Shown: piece by piece, positions 17,791-28,337 of the stretch
How positions within the stretch are numbered: position 1 is the first letter of the stretch
How the letters are laid out: every line of letters begins with the position of its first letter
Assembly: GCF_009910705.1 (NCBI RefSeq)
Contig: NZ_JAAAXJ010000019.1
Span: 1 to 56,415, forward strand
DNA: 56,415 bases
Direction: 5' to 3'
Source: Microvirga arsenatis
GTDB taxonomy: Bacteria; Pseudomonadota; Alphaproteobacteria; Rhizobiales; Beijerinckiaceae
The notes under the pieces: model-generated
What the model was told of the DNA's origin: nothing
Seen by the model: the letters and a program-made list of their open reading frames with translations, nothing else
The model's database searches: none
Program-made: the position numbers and the translations under genes

Positions 17791-17801
17791 CCAGGGCCGC
17801 C

Positions 17802-18332
17802 TCAGGACAAAGCGTCGATGACGTCGTCGTCGGCCACGAACTCGCGGTCATGCAACGCGCGGGCCAAGGCCATCACCTGCGCGTAATGCGACCTGACCAT
17901 GTCCACCGCGAGGGCGCGGGCCTCGTTGTAGAGCTGCACCGGATCGGCGTGCCCCGACATCTGGCACCATTTGCGGGCATTCGCCTCGTCGCTCGGCGGT
18001 GGCCCAAGGACGCCCGCGTCGCCGGGCATCTGCTCGCCGAGATGGGGTGCCGACGGCAGGTCGCCCCGCAGGGTGGCGAGATGGACGGCGGCCCATCCCC
18101 CGCACTCGAACGCGACGAGCTGCCCCCAGTCGTCCGCCGTGGTCGGATGGAAGCCGGCGAGGGCCGTTCCGGGCGGGATGTTGCCGCGCCAGTCACCCTT
18201 GCCAGGCTCCAGTTCATAGATGCCGGCCGTGACCGTCAGCCCGAGCCCATAAAATCCGACCGCGATGTGGCCGACCTCATGGATGGCGACGCGCAGCTTG
18301 TCGGGATACGGGGACTCTGTGCTTCCGGACAA
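17802..18332 (-). CDS. Stand-alone M41 (FtsH-like) peptidase domain
   Basis: A 176-residue protein carrying the zinc-protease motif HEVGH at residues 18-22 and a C-terminal helical part (YNEARALAVDMVRSHY ... ADDDVIDAL) like the end of FtsH peptidase domains, but with no AAA ATPase and no membrane segment. The TTG start was chosen because AAGGAGG lies 5 nt upstream; it places HEVGH very near the N-terminus. A longer reading adds 39 residues of low-complexity Arg/Ala/Gly. It converges on the HD-PRTase cassette. Function without an unfoldase is unclear; it may be a small regulatory protease. Confidence 0.7.
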   Translation of the reverse strand: MSGSTESPYPDKLRVAIHEVGHIAVGFYGLGLTVTAGIYELEPGKGDWRGNIPPGTALAGFHPTTADDWGQLVAFECGGWAAVHLATLRGDLPSAPHLGEQMPGDAGVLGPPPSDEANARKWCQMSGHADPVQLYNEARALAVDMVRSHYAQVMALARALHDREFVADDDVIDALS

Positions 18333-18513
18333 ATCCGCCTCCTTCCGGGAAACCTGGAGCCGGGGCGCGGCGGCCCGTCGGCCACCGCCCGGCATACCGG
18401 CCGCACCCCGTAGAGCAGGTTGAGCCTCACGACGCAACCTCTGGGCCAAGCCTGCGGCCCTGGCATGGTGGCGTCCCGCCAGGGCACGTGTCCGGACGTG
18501 GCCTCGGCCCGGT

Positions 18514-18786
18514 TCAGGCGCGGGCCGGCGGCTTGCTCGGCGTGTAGCCAGCCGCGGCCACGAGGTCCTTGACCTTCGCCAGGTCCGCGGTGCCGTGGAC
18601 GGAAACGAGCTTCGTCGCGGGATCCGCGTGCACCGTCGCCCCGGGGAGACCGGTTTCGATGGCCTTCGTGATGGTGCCCGCGCAATGGCCGCAGGTCATG
18701 TCCTCGACCCGCAGGGTCAGCGCGTCGGGGCTCTGCTTCAGGGCTCCAGTGTCTGTCTGGGCCTGATGAGTCGCACATCCACACAT
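18514..18786 (-). CDS. copZ: Copper chaperone CopZ-like, HMA domain
   Basis: A 90-residue HMA protein with the MTCGHC loop (Cys32, Cys35) and a typical VHADPATKLVSVHG strand followed by AAAGYTP. The first residues, MCGCATHQ, add extra cysteines and a histidine not usual in CopZ. It would bind Cu(I) in the cytoplasm and pass it to CopA. It is divergent from copA-cueR with two CueR-like dyads in the shared 200-bp region, so copper induction through CueR is very likely. Confidence 0.9.
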   Translation of the reverse strand: MCGCATHQAQTDTGALKQSPDALTLRVEDMTCGHCAGTITKAIETGLPGATVHADPATKLVSVHGTADLAKVKDLVAAAGYTPSKPPARA

Positions 18787-18822
18787 GATCTTTCGCTCCT
18801 TTCAGGTGTTGATGGTCCCGGG

Positions 18823-18853
18823 AAGGTGGGGCTTCCCACGGTGGCAAGGTCAA
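18823..18853 (-). promoter_or_regulatory. CueR-type promoter for copZ
   Basis: On the minus strand TTGACC (-35 position) is followed by a 19-bp spacer holding the near-dyad CTTGCCACCGTGGGAAG, then CACCTT at the -10 position. A long spacer with a dyad is the hallmark of MerR-family promoters. The -10 match is poor. Confidence 0.7.
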
Positions 18854-18925
18854 GAGGCATTTTGACCATGGCCGTGGTTTCGCGTGGGATGCGGCCCTGC
18901 CGCTCCGGCAACCTGATACGGCCGC

Positions 18926-18956
18926 TTGACCTTCCCACGATGGCAAGGTCTACAGA
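18926..18956 (+). promoter_or_regulatory. CueR-type promoter for copA-cueR
   Basis: TTGACC is followed by exactly 19 bp containing CTTCCCACGATGGCAAG and then TACAGA, a fair -10. The start codon of copA is about 30 bp further. This is the best-formed of the four CueR-like sites in the window. Confidence 0.8.
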
Positions 18957-18988
18957 GGTGGCCAGACAGATCTCCGAGGAGACGGCAA

Positions 18989-21538
18989 ATGGCGTATCCA
19001 ACACCTGCGAAACAACAGCCCACCTCTGGCACGACCATCGACATCCCCGTTCAGGGCATGACCTGTGCCTCCTGCGTGGGGCGGGTTGAGAAAGCGATAC
19101 GCGCCGTTGACGGCGTTGATGCCGCCAGCGTCAACTTGGCGACCGAACGCGCCCGCGTCTCGCTGAAGCCAGGCATGACAGACACTTCGGCCATCGCCGA
19201 TGCCATCCGCAAGGTCGGCTACGAGCCCGGTGAGGAGACGGTCGACCTGAAGGTCACTGGCATGACCTGCGCCTCCTGCGTCGGACGCGTCGAAAAGGCC
19301 CTGAAACGGGTGCCGGGCGTCGTTGACGCCACGGTCAATCTCGCGACCGAGCGGGCTTCGGTCCGCAGCCTGGGCGGCCCCGATATGACGGCGGTGCTCA
19401 TCGCCGCCATCGAACGGACCGGCTATGAGGCCGAGCCGGTGCGCAGCGGGACGGAGCAGAGCGACCGCGAGCGCGCTGCGCGCGAGGCCGAGCTCACGTC
19501 CCTGCGCTGGTCCGTGATCCTGGCAGCCAGCCTGACGCTGCCGCTGCTGGTCTTCGAGATGGGCGCGCACTTCTTCGAGGACATCCACCACTTCCTGGCC
19601 GGGCGGTTCGGCATGGACAATGTCCGGATCGCATCCTTCGTCCTGGCCAGCATCGTCCAGTTCGGTCCGGGCCTGCGCTTCTACGCCAAGGGCTGGCCGG
19701 CGCTGTTGCGCGGCGCGCCCGACATGAACTCGCTGGTGATGCTCGGCACCAGCGCGGCCTACGGCTATTCCGTGGTCTCGACCTTCGCCCCCGGCCTCCT
19801 GCCGGAGGGCACCGACTACACTTATTTCGAGGCCGGCGCGGTGATCGTCACCCTCATCCTCCTGGGCCGCTACTTCGAGGCCAGGGCCAAGGGGCGCACC
19901 AGCGAGGCCATCCGCCGCCTGATGACCCTGCAGGCCAAGACGGCCCGCGTCGTTCGCGACGGGCAGGAGGTCGAGGTCGGCATCGAGGCGGTCCGCCCCG
20001 GCGACATCGTCGCCGTCCGTCCGGGCGAGAAGGTCCCCGTCGACGGCGAGGTGGTCGAGGGCGCCTCCTACGTCGACGAGTCGATGATCACCGGCGAGCC
20101 GGTCCCGGCCCAGAAAAGCCTGGGATCCGGCGTGGTCGGCGGGACGATCAACAAAACCGGCGCCTTCCGCTTCCGCGCCACCAAGGTCGGCGCCGACACC
20201 CTGCTGGCCCAGATCGTCCGCACGGTCGAGGAGGCCCAGGGCTCGAAGCTCCCGATCCAGGAGCTCGTCGACCGGGTCACCACGTGGTTCGTGCCCGCCG
20301 TGATCGCAGCCGCCGCGCTGACCTTCCTCGCGTGGTTGGTCTTCGGTCCATCGCCCGCGCTCACCTATGCCCTTGTGAACGCGGTTGCGGTCCTGATCAT
20401 CGCCTGCCCGTGCGCCATGGGCCTGGCCACCCCGACCTCCATCATGGTCGGAACCGGCAAGGCCGCGGAGATGGGCGTCCTGTTCCGTCGCGGCGAGGCC
20501 CTCCAGGCCCTCAAGGACGCCAGCGTTGTCGCCCTCGACAAGACCGGCACGCTTACCAAGGGGCGCCCCGAGCTCACCGACATCCAGGCTGCGCCCGGCT
20601 TCGTCGAGGCCGACGTCCTGCGGCTGGTGGCGGCCGTCGAGACCCGCTCCGAGCACCCCGTCGCGGAGGCCATCGTTGCCGAGGCGCGCCGGCGTGGGCT
20701 CGATTTGCCCGGGCCGGCATCGTTCGAGGCGGAGCCCGGCTTCGGCGTGCGGGCCGAGGTCGAGGGACGCCGCATCGAGGTCGGGGCCGACCGCCTGATG
20801 CGTCAGCTCGGCTTGGACATCTCGATCTTTGCCGATGTGGCCGCACGCCTCGCCGATGAGGGCAAGACGCCGCTCTACGCCGCGGTCGGCGGGCAGCTGG
20901 CCGCCGTGATCGCTGTCGCGGATCCGATCAAGGACACCACGCCCGCCGCCATCGAGGCCTTGCACAGGCTGGGCCTGAAGGTAGTGATGATCACCGGCGA
21001 CAACCGACGCACCGCCGGGGCCATCGCCAGGCGGCTCGGGATCGATGACGTCGTTGCGGAGGTCCTGCCGACGGACAAGGCCGAGGTGGTGAAGCGCCTT
21101 CAGGCGGGCGGATCGGTCAAGGTCGCCTTCGTCGGCGACGGTATCAACGACGCGCCGGCGTTGGCGCAGGCCGACGTCGGTCTTGCCATCGGTACGGGGA
21201 CGGACATCGCCATCGAAGCCGCCGACGTGGTCCTGATGTCGGGCGACCTGCGCAACGTGGCGAATGCCATCGCGCTCAGCCAGGCCACGATCCGCAACAT
21301 CCAGCAGAACCTGTTCTGGGCCTTCGGCTACAACGTGGTGCTGATCCCCGTCGCGGCAGGCGCGCTCTATCCGGCTTTCGGGATCCTGATGTCGCCGATC
21401 TTCGCCGGCCTGGCGATGGCGTTCTCCAGCGTCAGCGTGCTCACGAACGCCCTGCGCCTGCGCCGCTTCGTGCCGCCGCTTCCGGCAGGCAGCACGACAT
21501 CACGGACGGTGCCGGCCCGCCTGGCGCCGGCGGAATAA
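18989..21538 (+). CDS. copA: Copper-exporting P1B-type ATPase CopA, two HMA domains
   Basis: An 849-residue P1B-1 ATPase. Two N-terminal HMA domains carry GMTCASC at about residues 23-29 and 90-96. The membrane metal site CPC is at 473-475 in helix 6, the phosphorylated aspartate at 517 in DKTGTLTKG, with TGES-like TGEP, HP (SEHPVA) and GDGINDAPA also present. It pumps Cu(I) out of the cytoplasm using ATP. The ATG at 18989 follows GAGGAG; an earlier in-frame ATG lies inside the promoter spacer region and is rejected. cueR follows 13 bp later, and copZ is divergent. Confidence 0.96.
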   Translation: MAYPTPAKQQPTSGTTIDIPVQGMTCASCVGRVEKAIRAVDGVDAASVNLATERARVSLKPGMTDTSAIADAIRKVGYEPGEETVDLKVTGMTCASCVGRVEKALKRVPGVVDATVNLATERASVRSLGGPDMTAVLIAAIERTGYEAEPVRSGTEQSDRERAAREAELTSLRWSVILAASLTLPLLVFEMGAHFFEDIHHFLAGRFGMDNVRIASFVLASIVQFGPGLRFYAKGWPALLRGAPDMNSLVMLGTSAAYGYSVVSTFAPGLLPEGTDYTYFEAGAVIVTLILLGRYFEARAKGRTSEAIRRLMTLQAKTARVVRDGQEVEVGIEAVRPGDIVAVRPGEKVPVDGEVVEGASYVDESMITGEPVPAQKSLGSGVVGGTINKTGAFRFRATKVGADTLLAQIVRTVEEAQGSKLPIQELVDRVTTWFVPAVIAAAALTFLAWLVFGPSPALTYALVNAVAVLIIACPCAMGLATPTSIMVGTGKAAEMGVLFRRGEALQALKDASVVALDKTGTLTKGRPELTDIQAAPGFVEADVLRLVAAVETRSEHPVAEAIVAEARRRGLDLPGPASFEAEPGFGVRAEVEGRRIEVGADRLMRQLGLDISIFADVAARLADEGKTPLYAAVGGQLAAVIAVADPIKDTTPAAIEALHRLGLKVVMITGDNRRTAGAIARRLGIDDVVAEVLPTDKAEVVKRLQAGGSVKVAFVGDGINDAPALAQADVGLAIGTGTDIAIEAADVVLMSGDLRNVANAIALSQATIRNIQQNLFWAFGYNVVLIPVAAGALYPAFGILMSPIFAGLAMAFSSVSVLTNALRLRRFVPPLPAGSTTSRTVPARLAPAE

Positions 21539-21551
21539 GGGGGAGGTGAAG

Positions 21552-22046
21552 ATGAACATCGGAAAAGCCGCCGAGGCCTCGGGCGTCTCGGCCAAGATGA
21601 TCCGCTACTACGAGTCCATCGGGCTGCTCGCCAAGGCGGCCCGACGCGAGAACGGCTACCGGGACTACGACGAGCGCGACGTCCACGACCTGCGCTTCAT
21701 CAAGCGGGCGCGGAACTTGGGCTTTTCGGTCGAAGCCACCGGCGAGCTGCTTGCCTTGTGGCGCGACAAGAGCCGCGCGAGCGCCGACGTGAAGGCATTT
21801 GCCATGCAGCACGTGAGCGATCTGGAGACCAAGATTTCGGAGCTCCAGGCCATGACGCGCACGCTGCGCCATCTGGCAAGCCACTGCCATGGCGACGCGC
21901 GTCCCGAGTGCCCGATCCTCGATGACCTGGCCACGCCGGGGAGCGGGGAAACGGAGCAGGATGCGCAGGTTAGTCGGGGACGGGTTCTGAGGCCGCGTGC
22001 TGCGGGAGCTGGCCTCCGGTCAGCCCGCCGCGCGGCGACGACTTGA
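21552..22046 (+). CDS. cueR: CueR-like MerR-family copper regulator with C-terminal extension
   Basis: A 164-residue MerR-family activator: N-terminal winged helix (IGKAAEASGVSAKMIRYYES), long dimerisation helix, and the copper loop HCHGDARPECPIL with cysteines at residues 112 and 120, the same positions as in E. coli CueR. Beyond this loop there is an unusual Arg/Ala-rich tail of about 40 residues. GGGAGG stands before the ATG. It would bind the four 19-bp-spacer promoters in this window and activate them when Cu(I) or Ag(I) is bound. It lies 13 bp after copA, so it is autoregulated with it. Confidence 0.93.
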   Translation: MNIGKAAEASGVSAKMIRYYESIGLLAKAARRENGYRDYDERDVHDLRFIKRARNLGFSVEATGELLALWRDKSRASADVKAFAMQHVSDLETKISELQAMTRTLRHLASHCHGDARPECPILDDLATPGSGETEQDAQVSRGRVLRPRAAGAGLRSARRAATT

Positions 22047-22097
22047 CCAGGGCGGGTGCATCGACGCCGGTCTCGCACCTTCAACCAGTCCGGTGAT

Positions 22098-22122
22098 GGA
22101 GCCCTGCGGATCGCAGGGCTCC
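22098..22122. terminator. Bidirectional hairpin terminator candidate
   Basis: An 11-bp perfect stem (GGAGCCCTGCG / CGCAGGGCTCC) with a 3-base loop lies between the convergent cueR and the periplasmic-protein gene at 22157. No clear T-run follows, but placement and strength fit a shared terminator. Confidence 0.6.
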
Positions 22123-22156
22123 GTTGCGCGTGAGACGTTCGGTTGAGGCTGAGGCA

Positions 22157-22531
22157 TCAGTTGCCGGCAAAGCGGGCCTGGACGGTGTGGCCGTCGGCCA
22201 TGGTGGCCGAGACGACCACGCGGGCGCCCGACCCGAGCGGCTGGGCCAGGGCGCCGACGAGCTTGTTGGGCTCGGCCGGCTGGAGCGGGACGGTCGCCGT
22301 GTTGCCGCCGTCCTGCACGATGGCGCGGGCGTTCTTGGTGCCCGCGGACGCGAGCGGCTTGTCAGCCCCTTCGGTGAGGTAGACGACGAGGCTGGTATCC
22401 TTGGCGACCATCTCGACGTGGTGGCCGGAACTGTCGACGACCGGGCCGCCGTTCGGGCCCTTCGCAGTCTCATGAGCAGCGGCCGCCAGTGGCGAGGCTG
22501 CAATGGCCAGGGCGAGGATGAGATGCTTCAC
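22157..22531 (-). CDS. Small periplasmic protein of the RND locus
   Basis: A 124-residue exported protein with a signal peptide ending AAAAHE, then HETAKGPNGG and GHHVEMV, a mostly beta remainder and the end GHTVQARFAGN. Such proteins often follow CusA/CzcA-type pumps and might present metal to the pump, but no named family is certain. The GTG start follows AAGGAGA. It begins 24 bp after the RND pump stop and is the last gene of the long minus-strand array. Confidence 0.75.
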   Translation of the reverse strand: MKHLILALAIAASPLAAAAHETAKGPNGGPVVDSSGHHVEMVAKDTSLVVYLTEGADKPLASAGTKNARAIVQDGGNTATVPLQPAEPNKLVGALAQPLGSGARVVVSATMADGHTVQARFAGN

Positions 22532-22554
22532 AGTGGTTCTCCTTGTGTTGTGGA

Positions 22555-25500
22555 TCAGAAGGCTTCCGCAGGGGTGAGGGCTCCTGCCTTGCCCTCGCGG
22601 CTGGTCTGGATGCGCTCCAGGGCCTTACGGCCGAAGGTCAGAAACAGGACCGGGGTGAGGAAGGTGTCGAGCAGGGTCGCCGAGATCAGCCCGCCGAAGA
22701 TCGTCACCGCCACCGGGTGCAGGATCTCGCGTCCGGGCTCGTCCGCTCCGATCAGGAGCGGGATGAGCGCGAGGCCGGCCGAGAGCGCCGTCATCAGCAC
22801 CGGGGTCAGCCGCTCCAGGCTGCCGCGGATCACCAGGTCCTTGCCGAACTGCTCGCCCTCGTAGAGCGCGAGGTTGATGTAGTGCGAGACCTTCAGGATG
22901 CCGTTGCGGGCCGAGATGCCGGCAAGGGTGATGAAGCCGATCATCGAGGCGACCGAGAGCGGCTGCCCGGCGATGTTGAGCGCGATCACGCTGCCGATCA
23001 GCGCCAGCGGGATGTTGCCCATGATGATCAGCGCCAGCGCCGGCGACTGGTAGCGGCTGTAGAGCACCACGAACACCATCGCGAGCGACAGGAGGGAGAG
23101 CGCCCCGATCCGGAGCGTGGCCTCCTCCTGCGCTTGGAAGGTGCCCTCCAGGCGGGTGACGTAGCCCTGCGGCCACTGCGTCTCTCCGGTGATGCGGCGG
23201 ATGTCGGCGATGATGGCCGCCATGTCGCGCCGGCCGTCCGTGTTGCCCAGGACCGCGATCCGCCGCTGGCCGTTCTCGCGCAGCAGCTGGTTCGGTCCGT
23301 CCGTCTCCTGGACGGCGGCGATCATGCGCAGCGGCACGTGGCCGGTCGGAGTGGCGATGAGCAGGTCGCCGAGGCCGGTGGTGGAGCGGTCCTGGTCGGA
23401 CAGGCGCATCACCACGTCGAAGCGGCGGCTGCCCTCGACGATCTGTGACACCGTGCGCCCGTTCGACATCGTCTCCAGACCTTGCGTCACCGTCGCCGGG
23501 GTCAGGCCGTAGAGGGCGGCCTTCTCGTAGTCGACGTCGATGCGCAGCTGCGGGATGCGCACCTGCTTCTCGACCTGGAGGTCGACGAGCCCCTCCACGC
23601 CCGACAGCCGCTCGCGCAGGCCTTCCGCCAGGGTGCGCAGCGTGTCGATGTCCTCGCCGTAGATCTTCAGCGCGATTTCGGCGCGCACACCCGAGAGCAT
23701 GTGATCGAGACGGTGCGAGATCGGCTGGCCGACGTTGAGCGTCGCCGGCAGGACGGCCAGGCGGGCGCGGATGTCGCCCATCACCTGTTCCTTCGAGCGC
23801 TCCGACCGCTTCAGGTCGACGTCGATCTCGGAGGAGTGCACGCCCTCCGCATGCTCGTCGAGTTCGGCCCGCCCCGTGCGGCGTCCGACCGAGATCACCT
23901 CGGGCACGTCCTTTATCAGACCTTCGGCCACTAGCCCGAGGCGGTTGCTCTCCCCCAGCGCGATGCCGGGGTTGTAGGCGAGGCTGATGGTGAGAGTGCC
24001 CTCGTTGAACGGCGGCAGGAAGGCCCGCGGCAGCAGGGTGGTGCCGTAGGCGGCCGCGCCAACGCCGACCAGCACGGTGGTGAACAGGAAACCCCGGTGC
24101 CCGAAGGCCCAGCGCAGCAGGGCGGCGTTGCCGCGCTTGAGGTGCCGCACAATGAGGCTGTCGTGCTCGTGGCCCTTCACCCGTCCGGAGAGCAGGTAGT
24201 AGGCGAGCACCGGCGTCACGGTGATCGAGGTGACGAGCGAGGCCAGGATCGACACGATGTAGGCCACGCCGAGCGGGGCGAAGAGGCGCCCCTCGATACC
24301 CGACAGGGCGAAGAGCGGGATGAACACCAGGATGATGATCATCGTGGCGTAGACGATGCCGGAACGGACCTCCTGGCTTGCGGCCGCGATTACCTCCAGC
24401 GCGGGCCTGGGGTCTGGAAGCTCCCGGTTCTCCTTGAGCCGGCGGAGGATGTTCTCGACATCGACCACCGCGTCGTCGACGAGTTCGCCGATGGCAATGG
24501 CGAGCCCGCCCAGGGTCATCGTGTTGATGGTGAGCCCGAAGGCCTGAAACACCACGACTGTCACCAGGATGGAGATCGGGATTGCTGAGAGCGAGATGGC
24601 CGTCGCCCGGGCATTCATCAGGAACAGGACGAGGATCACGGCCACAACGGCGGCGGCCTCCAGCAGGACCCGCTTGACGTTGCCGATGGAGGTCTCGATG
24701 AAGGTGGCCTGCCGGAACTGCAGGTTCGTGGCCGACACGCCCTGCGGCAGCGTCTTCTGGATCTCGGCCAGCGCGGCTTCGATCTTGCCGGTAAGGTCGA
24801 CCGTGTCGGCGCCGGGCTGCTTCTGGATCGACACGATCACGGCGGGCTTGCCCTGGAAGCCCGCGTCGCCGCGCTTCACGCGCGGGGCGAAGTCGACCTG
24901 CGCCACTTGGTGCAGGAAGACCGGCTGACCGTCCCGGTGGACGACCACCGTGTTGCGCAGGTCCTCCAGGCGCTTGGTGAGCCCAACGTTGCGGATCAGG
25001 TACTCGCGCCCGTGCTGGTCGACAAAGCCGCCGCCGGTGTTGGTGCCAAAGCGCGTGACCGCGGCTTCGATCTGCTCGTGCGAGACTTCAAGCGCCTGCA
25101 GGGCCGCGATGTTCGGCACGATCCGGTACTGCCGGACCTCACCGCCGATGGGGATCACCTGGGCGACGCCCGCGATGGTGAGGAGCTGGGGCCGGATGAT
25201 GAAGTCGGCGATCTCGCGCACCTCCATGGGTGAGACCGTGTCGCTGGTGACGGCGACCAGCATGATCTCGCCCATGATCGAGGTGACCGGCCCCATCTGC
25301 GGGGTGACGCCGGTTGGGAGTTGCTCGCCCACGAGCGCCAGGCGCTCGGCCACGAGCTGGCGCGACCGGTAGATGTCCGTGCTCCAGTCGAACTCGACAT
25401 AGACGATGGACAGGCCGACACCCGAGACGGACCGGACGCGCGTGACGCCCGGCATACCGTTCATGGCTGTTTCGAGCGGGTAGGTGACGAGCTGCTCCAC

Positions 25501-25680
25501 CTCCTGTGGTGCGAGGCCCTCCGCCTCGGTCATAAGGGTGACGGTCGGCCGGTTGAGGTCGGGGAACACATCGACCGGCACCCGCGGCAGGATCCACGAG
25601 CCGTAGGCGACGAGGACGAGCGCCGCCGCGATGACGAAGAGGCGATTCTTGAGGCTGCTGCTGACGAGGAAGTTGAACAT
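22555..25680 (-). CDS. Heavy-metal efflux RND pump (CusA/CzcA family)
   Basis: A 1041-residue inner-membrane RND transporter with the normal twelve-helix architecture and two large periplasmic loops. It starts directly in the first helix region and shows the HME-class segments near residues 390-410. The helix-4 motif reads [18 protein letters not shown], which differs from both the Cu/Ag form (DAAIVMVEN) and the Zn/Co form (DGAVIIVEN), so the metal is not settled by motif. It would work with the adaptor encoded 7 bp upstream and a TolC-type partner encoded far away at 41.3 kb. Context strongly suggests copper or silver. Confidence 0.93.
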   Translation of the reverse strand: MFNFLVSSSLKNRLFVIAAALVLVAYGSWILPRVPVDVFPDLNRPTVTLMTEAEGLAPQEVEQLVTYPLETAMNGMPGVTRVRSVSGVGLSIVYVEFDWSTDIYRSRQLVAERLALVGEQLPTGVTPQMGPVTSIMGEIMLVAVTSDTVSPMEVREIADFIIRPQLLTIAGVAQVIPIGGEVRQYRIVPNIAALQALEVSHEQIEAAVTRFGTNTGGGFVDQHGREYLIRNVGLTKRLEDLRNTVVVHRDGQPVFLHQVAQVDFAPRVKRGDAGFQGKPAVIVSIQKQPGADTVDLTGKIEAALAEIQKTLPQGVSATNLQFRQATFIETSIGNVKRVLLEAAAVVAVILVLFLMNARATAISLSAIPISILVTVVVFQAFGLTINTMTLGGLAIAIGELVDDAVVDVENILRRLKENRELPDPRPALEVIAAASQEVRSGIVYATMIIILVFIPLFALSGIEGRLFAPLGVAYIVSILASLVTSITVTPVLAYYLLSGRVKGHEHDSLIVRHLKRGNAALLRWAFGHRGFLFTTVLVGVGAAAYGTTLLPRAFLPPFNEGTLTISLAYNPGIALGESNRLGLVAEGLIKDVPEVISVGRRTGRAELDEHAEGVHSSEIDVDLKRSERSKEQVMGDIRARLAVLPATLNVGQPISHRLDHMLSGVRAEIALKIYGEDIDTLRTLAEGLRERLSGVEGLVDLQVEKQVRIPQLRIDVDYEKAALYGLTPATVTQGLETMSNGRTVSQIVEGSRRFDVVMRLSDQDRSTTGLGDLLIATPTGHVPLRMIAAVQETDGPNQLLRENGQRRIAVLGNTDGRRDMAAIIADIRRITGETQWPQGYVTRLEGTFQAQEEATLRIGALSLLSLAMVFVVLYSRYQSPALALIIMGNIPLALIGSVIALNIAGQPLSVASMIGFITLAGISARNGILKVSHYINLALYEGEQFGKDLVIRGSLERLTPVLMTALSAGLALIPLLIGADEPGREILHPVAVTIFGGLISATLLDTFLTPVLFLTFGRKALERIQTSREGKAGALTPAEAF

Positions 25681-25687
25681 CGCCGCC

Positions 25688-27427
25688 TCACCGGATCTGG
25701 TTGATGAGTTCGGAGCCGCGGATCACGATCCGCTCGCCCTCGGCGACGCCGGCCCGGATCACGAGACGGGTGGCATCGAAGGGTTCGGTTCGCACCGGCC
25801 GCGCCTCGAAGCGCTCGGGATCCGTGTGGCGCCAGACGACCGCCTCGCCGTTGGCGCCGCGCACGACGGCATCCCGGGGCATGATGATGTCCCTGACGGA
25901 AGCCCCGTTCTGCGCGAAGACCGTGACCGGCGAGCCGACCGACAGGTTGCCCGGCGGGTTCTCGACGGCGAACTGAACGACTGTGGCCTGCTGCTGGAGC
26001 GCCTTGCTGAACCCCTGGAAGGCGAGCCTCAGGGGCGTGCCGTCGACGGCAGTGGCGCTGGCGGCGGTGACCTTGGCGGGATCGATCTCGCCGTAGACGA
26101 GCGCCTCGACCCAGAGGCCCTTCGGGTCGAGGACCTGGAAGACCACGTCCTGGGAGGCGACCACCTGGCCGGGGACCACCCGTGCGGCGGCGATGGTGCC
26201 GTCGATGGGGGCGCGCAGGACCTCTGATTCGATCCGGGTCTGGCGCACGATCTCGCGTCGGCGGCGCAGCCCCTCCAGCTCGATCTCGGCGTCGGTGACC
26301 TGGCTCGGCGGCGCGACGCCGCGATCCGAAAGCTGGCGCACGCGCTTGAGCTTGGTCTCGGCGACGGCGATCTCCTGCTCGATCTCGCCGATCCGCTCGG
26401 AGAGGGTCGTGCGATCCGCCTGGCCCACAGCCTGCTCAACGAGCGCGAGCACATCGCCTTTCCTGACTGTCTGGCCAAGGCGCGGCAGCCCGCCCTCCGG
26501 GGCAATGATCCGCCCGCCGTTGATGCTCTGCACGAGACCTGAGCGGTTCGGGTCGGCAATCACACGGCCGACCAGGGTGATCGCCTTCTGCGCCTCCTCG
26601 GGCGTTGTGACGCTGGTCCGCACGTTGAGCAGGCGCTGGCTCGGCTTCGGCACGAACACCGTGCCGTCGGGCAGGCGGCGCGGGGTGTCGCCCGCGGGCA
26701 GGGCGGCCTTGGCGTCCCCAGCGCCATGATCCTCACCTTCGTGGCTGAAGGCGTAGGCGGTGGTCGCCAGGACGGCGATGAGCGCGAGGCTGGTCACCGG
26801 AACCAGCCGGCTGCGGCTCCGGGCGGCCAGGCCGAGCAGGAACCCGAGTCCGACGACGCCGGCCACAGCGTAGGGCTGCCCGATCTCCACGCCGCCGACC
26901 CGCAGGCCCGGCGCCGCCCGGAGGGCCAGAGCTGCTGTGGTGTCTGCGGGAAGGGCCGCGGCGGTTACGGGCCTGATGGGAAGGACAAGGGTCCCGATCA
27001 GGAGATCGTCCCCGGCTGGAGCGCTCACGGCGAACACAAGCTCAAGTGGCCCCTCGCTGGTAAAGTCCGGCGACGTGACGGCGTAGGTGCCGTCCGACGC
27101 CTTCTCGGCCTCCACGTCCTGGCCGCCGACGGTGACGGTGATCCTGGCATCGGCCACCGGTTCATTGGTGCCGAACCGGTCGAGGTAAAGCCCGAGCCGC
27201 TCGCCGCGCAGGATGCCGACCAGCTCGTAGGCGTCCGATTGCACGGCGATGCGCGGATTGGAGGTGGCCACCGCCGTTGGCGGCGGAGCACCATGGTCGT
27301 GTCCGCCGTGGGCCAGCGCCGCCGGAGCGAGAACGAGGGTAGTCAGGAAGCCCAGGCCACACAGGACAGCCTGGAGGCGCGGCAGGGCGCCGGTGAAACG
27401 GGTAAGCATTGGAAGAACCCCAGTCAT
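25688..27427 (-). CDS. RND periplasmic adaptor with extended N-terminal domain
   Basis: A 579-residue membrane-fusion protein. After a signal segment comes [10 protein letters not shown] and an Ig-like beta domain (about 50-155), then a hydrophobic helix (about 185-235), a His/Glu motif (SHEGEDHG), and the adaptor core: barrel-sandwich hybrid, alpha-hairpin (about 325-385, [15 protein letters not shown]) and beta-barrel. Usual CusB or CzcB adaptors are about 400 residues, so the N-terminal 200 residues are an added module. ATG at 27427 is chosen; a GTG two codons earlier and another ATG six codons later are possible. It is 7 bp before the pump gene. Confidence 0.88.
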   Translation of the reverse strand: MTGVLPMLTRFTGALPRLQAVLCGLGFLTTLVLAPAALAHGGHDHGAPPPTAVATSNPRIAVQSDAYELVGILRGERLGLYLDRFGTNEPVADARITVTVGGQDVEAEKASDGTYAVTSPDFTSEGPLELVFAVSAPAGDDLLIGTLVLPIRPVTAAALPADTTAALALRAAPGLRVGGVEIGQPYAVAGVVGLGFLLGLAARSRSRLVPVTSLALIAVLATTAYAFSHEGEDHGAGDAKAALPAGDTPRRLPDGTVFVPKPSQRLLNVRTSVTTPEEAQKAITLVGRVIADPNRSGLVQSINGGRIIAPEGGLPRLGQTVRKGDVLALVEQAVGQADRTTLSERIGEIEQEIAVAETKLKRVRQLSDRGVAPPSQVTDAEIELEGLRRRREIVRQTRIESEVLRAPIDGTIAAARVVPGQVVASQDVVFQVLDPKGLWVEALVYGEIDPAKVTAASATAVDGTPLRLAFQGFSKALQQQATVVQFAVENPPGNLSVGSPVTVFAQNGASVRDIIMPRDAVVRGANGEAVVWRHTDPERFEARPVRTEPFDATRLVIRAGVAEGERIVIRGSELINQIR

Positions 27428-27470
27428 GAGCACGTCGTGGGAAGCGACACGGCTCAGGCCGGTCGCTCAA

Positions 27471-27888
27471 TCAGGCGATGCCGGGGGTTCGTGGGGGACG
27501 CTTCAGGCCAGTCGGGTCGATGCCCGATCCCAGCTGGCTCTCCAGGCTCAGGGGAACGGTGTCAGCAGCCAGGACGGCGGCAGGGCCGGCGGCGGTGGGC
27601 AAGACAAGCCCGCAGACGCTGCCGCAATGGAGGCTATGGGGGCCATCGGCCCCGCCGTCGGCCCCAGGGGCGCAACCGTCGGGCGCTTCGACGACAAAGC
27701 CGCCGGCGCAGTCCTGGTGCGGCTGATCGGCCGTTTTCGTGTGGCTGGCATGCGCTTCAGTTCGCGTGTGGCCCGCATCATGGCCCCCCCAAGCCTGCCA
27801 GGACCCCGCCGTGCAGCACGAACGAGGCCATGGCCACGAGCACAAGGCCCGTGACATAGCGGCGTAAGTGGGTCCACACAGCCTTCAA
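27471..27888 (-). pseudogene. Frameshifted small His/Cys protein with RPPR tail (subtype A)
   Basis: A paralogue of the gene at 1707-2135: same FNR-type box, same TTG start in the same context, and the anchor segment VWTHLRR...LVAMASFVLHGG. The frame runs into TGA at 27778-27780 after 36 codons. Dropping one G from the 7-G run (27784-27790) restores the frame through a His/Cys region (GHTRTEAHASH, SLHCGSVCGLVLP) to the tail GLKRPPRTPGIA. This could be a true loss, a slippage-controlled gene or a sequencing error. It precedes the RND adaptor by about 45 bp. Confidence 0.75.
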
Positions 27889-27936
27889 TGAATCTCTCCT
27901 TTGCGCCGATCCTACCCGGACCCCGGGATGCCGTGA

Positions 27937-27950
27937 TTGCGCTGGATCAA
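27937..27950 (-). promoter_or_regulatory. FNR/FixK-type box
   Basis: Reads TTGATCCAGCGCAA on the minus strand, identical to the box at 2185, and lies 49 bp before the TTG start at 27888. The identical spacing in both paralogues supports function. Confidence 0.65.
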
Positions 27951-28040
27951 ACGGATGGCATTTCTGTCAAGCTGCGCGGGCGGTGCGTGCCACCGCTCAC
28001 ACGGCGGTGGAGCATCCTCCTTGTGGTGGCGGTGCAGGGA

Positions 28041-28337
28041 TCACAACAACCCAGAGGCGCGTCCTGCCGCACCCAGCCCTGCCAATCCAAGAAGGCCCCA
28101 ACAGGTCCAATAGGCAACGGGCGCCCACCAGACGGCCGGGGCGTCGGCTTGGCGCTCCAGCCGGTGCTTGTCGAACATGCCCCAGGCGTGGACCGCCGCG
28201 CCAACCAGCAGGAGCGGGAGGCCGACGCGGTCGAGGTGGTCGGCAGCCAGGACCCCAAGCCCGATGCCGAGGACGACCGCGCCCACGCCCGACGTGAGCT
28301 CGGCCAGCCGCAGCCGCTCAGACTTGACGACGGTCAC
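28041..28337 (-). CDS. Small membrane protein, unknown
   Basis: A 98-residue protein with three hydrophobic segments (LTSGVGAVVLGIGLGVLAADHL, LPLLLVGAAVHAWGMF and VAYWTCWGLLGLAGLGAAG) and a short basic N-terminus. Its GTG start overlaps the stop of the preceding DUF2933 gene by four bases (GTGA), showing translational coupling. I do not recognise a family with a known role. It lies in the copper array ahead of an FNR-boxed gene. Confidence 0.7.
   Translation of the reverse strand: MTVVKSERLRLAELTSGVGAVVLGIGLGVLAADHLDRVGLPLLLVGAAVHAWGMFDKHRLERQADAPAVWWAPVAYWTCWGLLGLAGLGAAGRASGLL

Noticed and set aside
18950..20965. 671-codon open frame on the minus strand
   Set aside because: Antisense to copA; low-complexity Gly/Asp/Arg/Leu composition without motifs.
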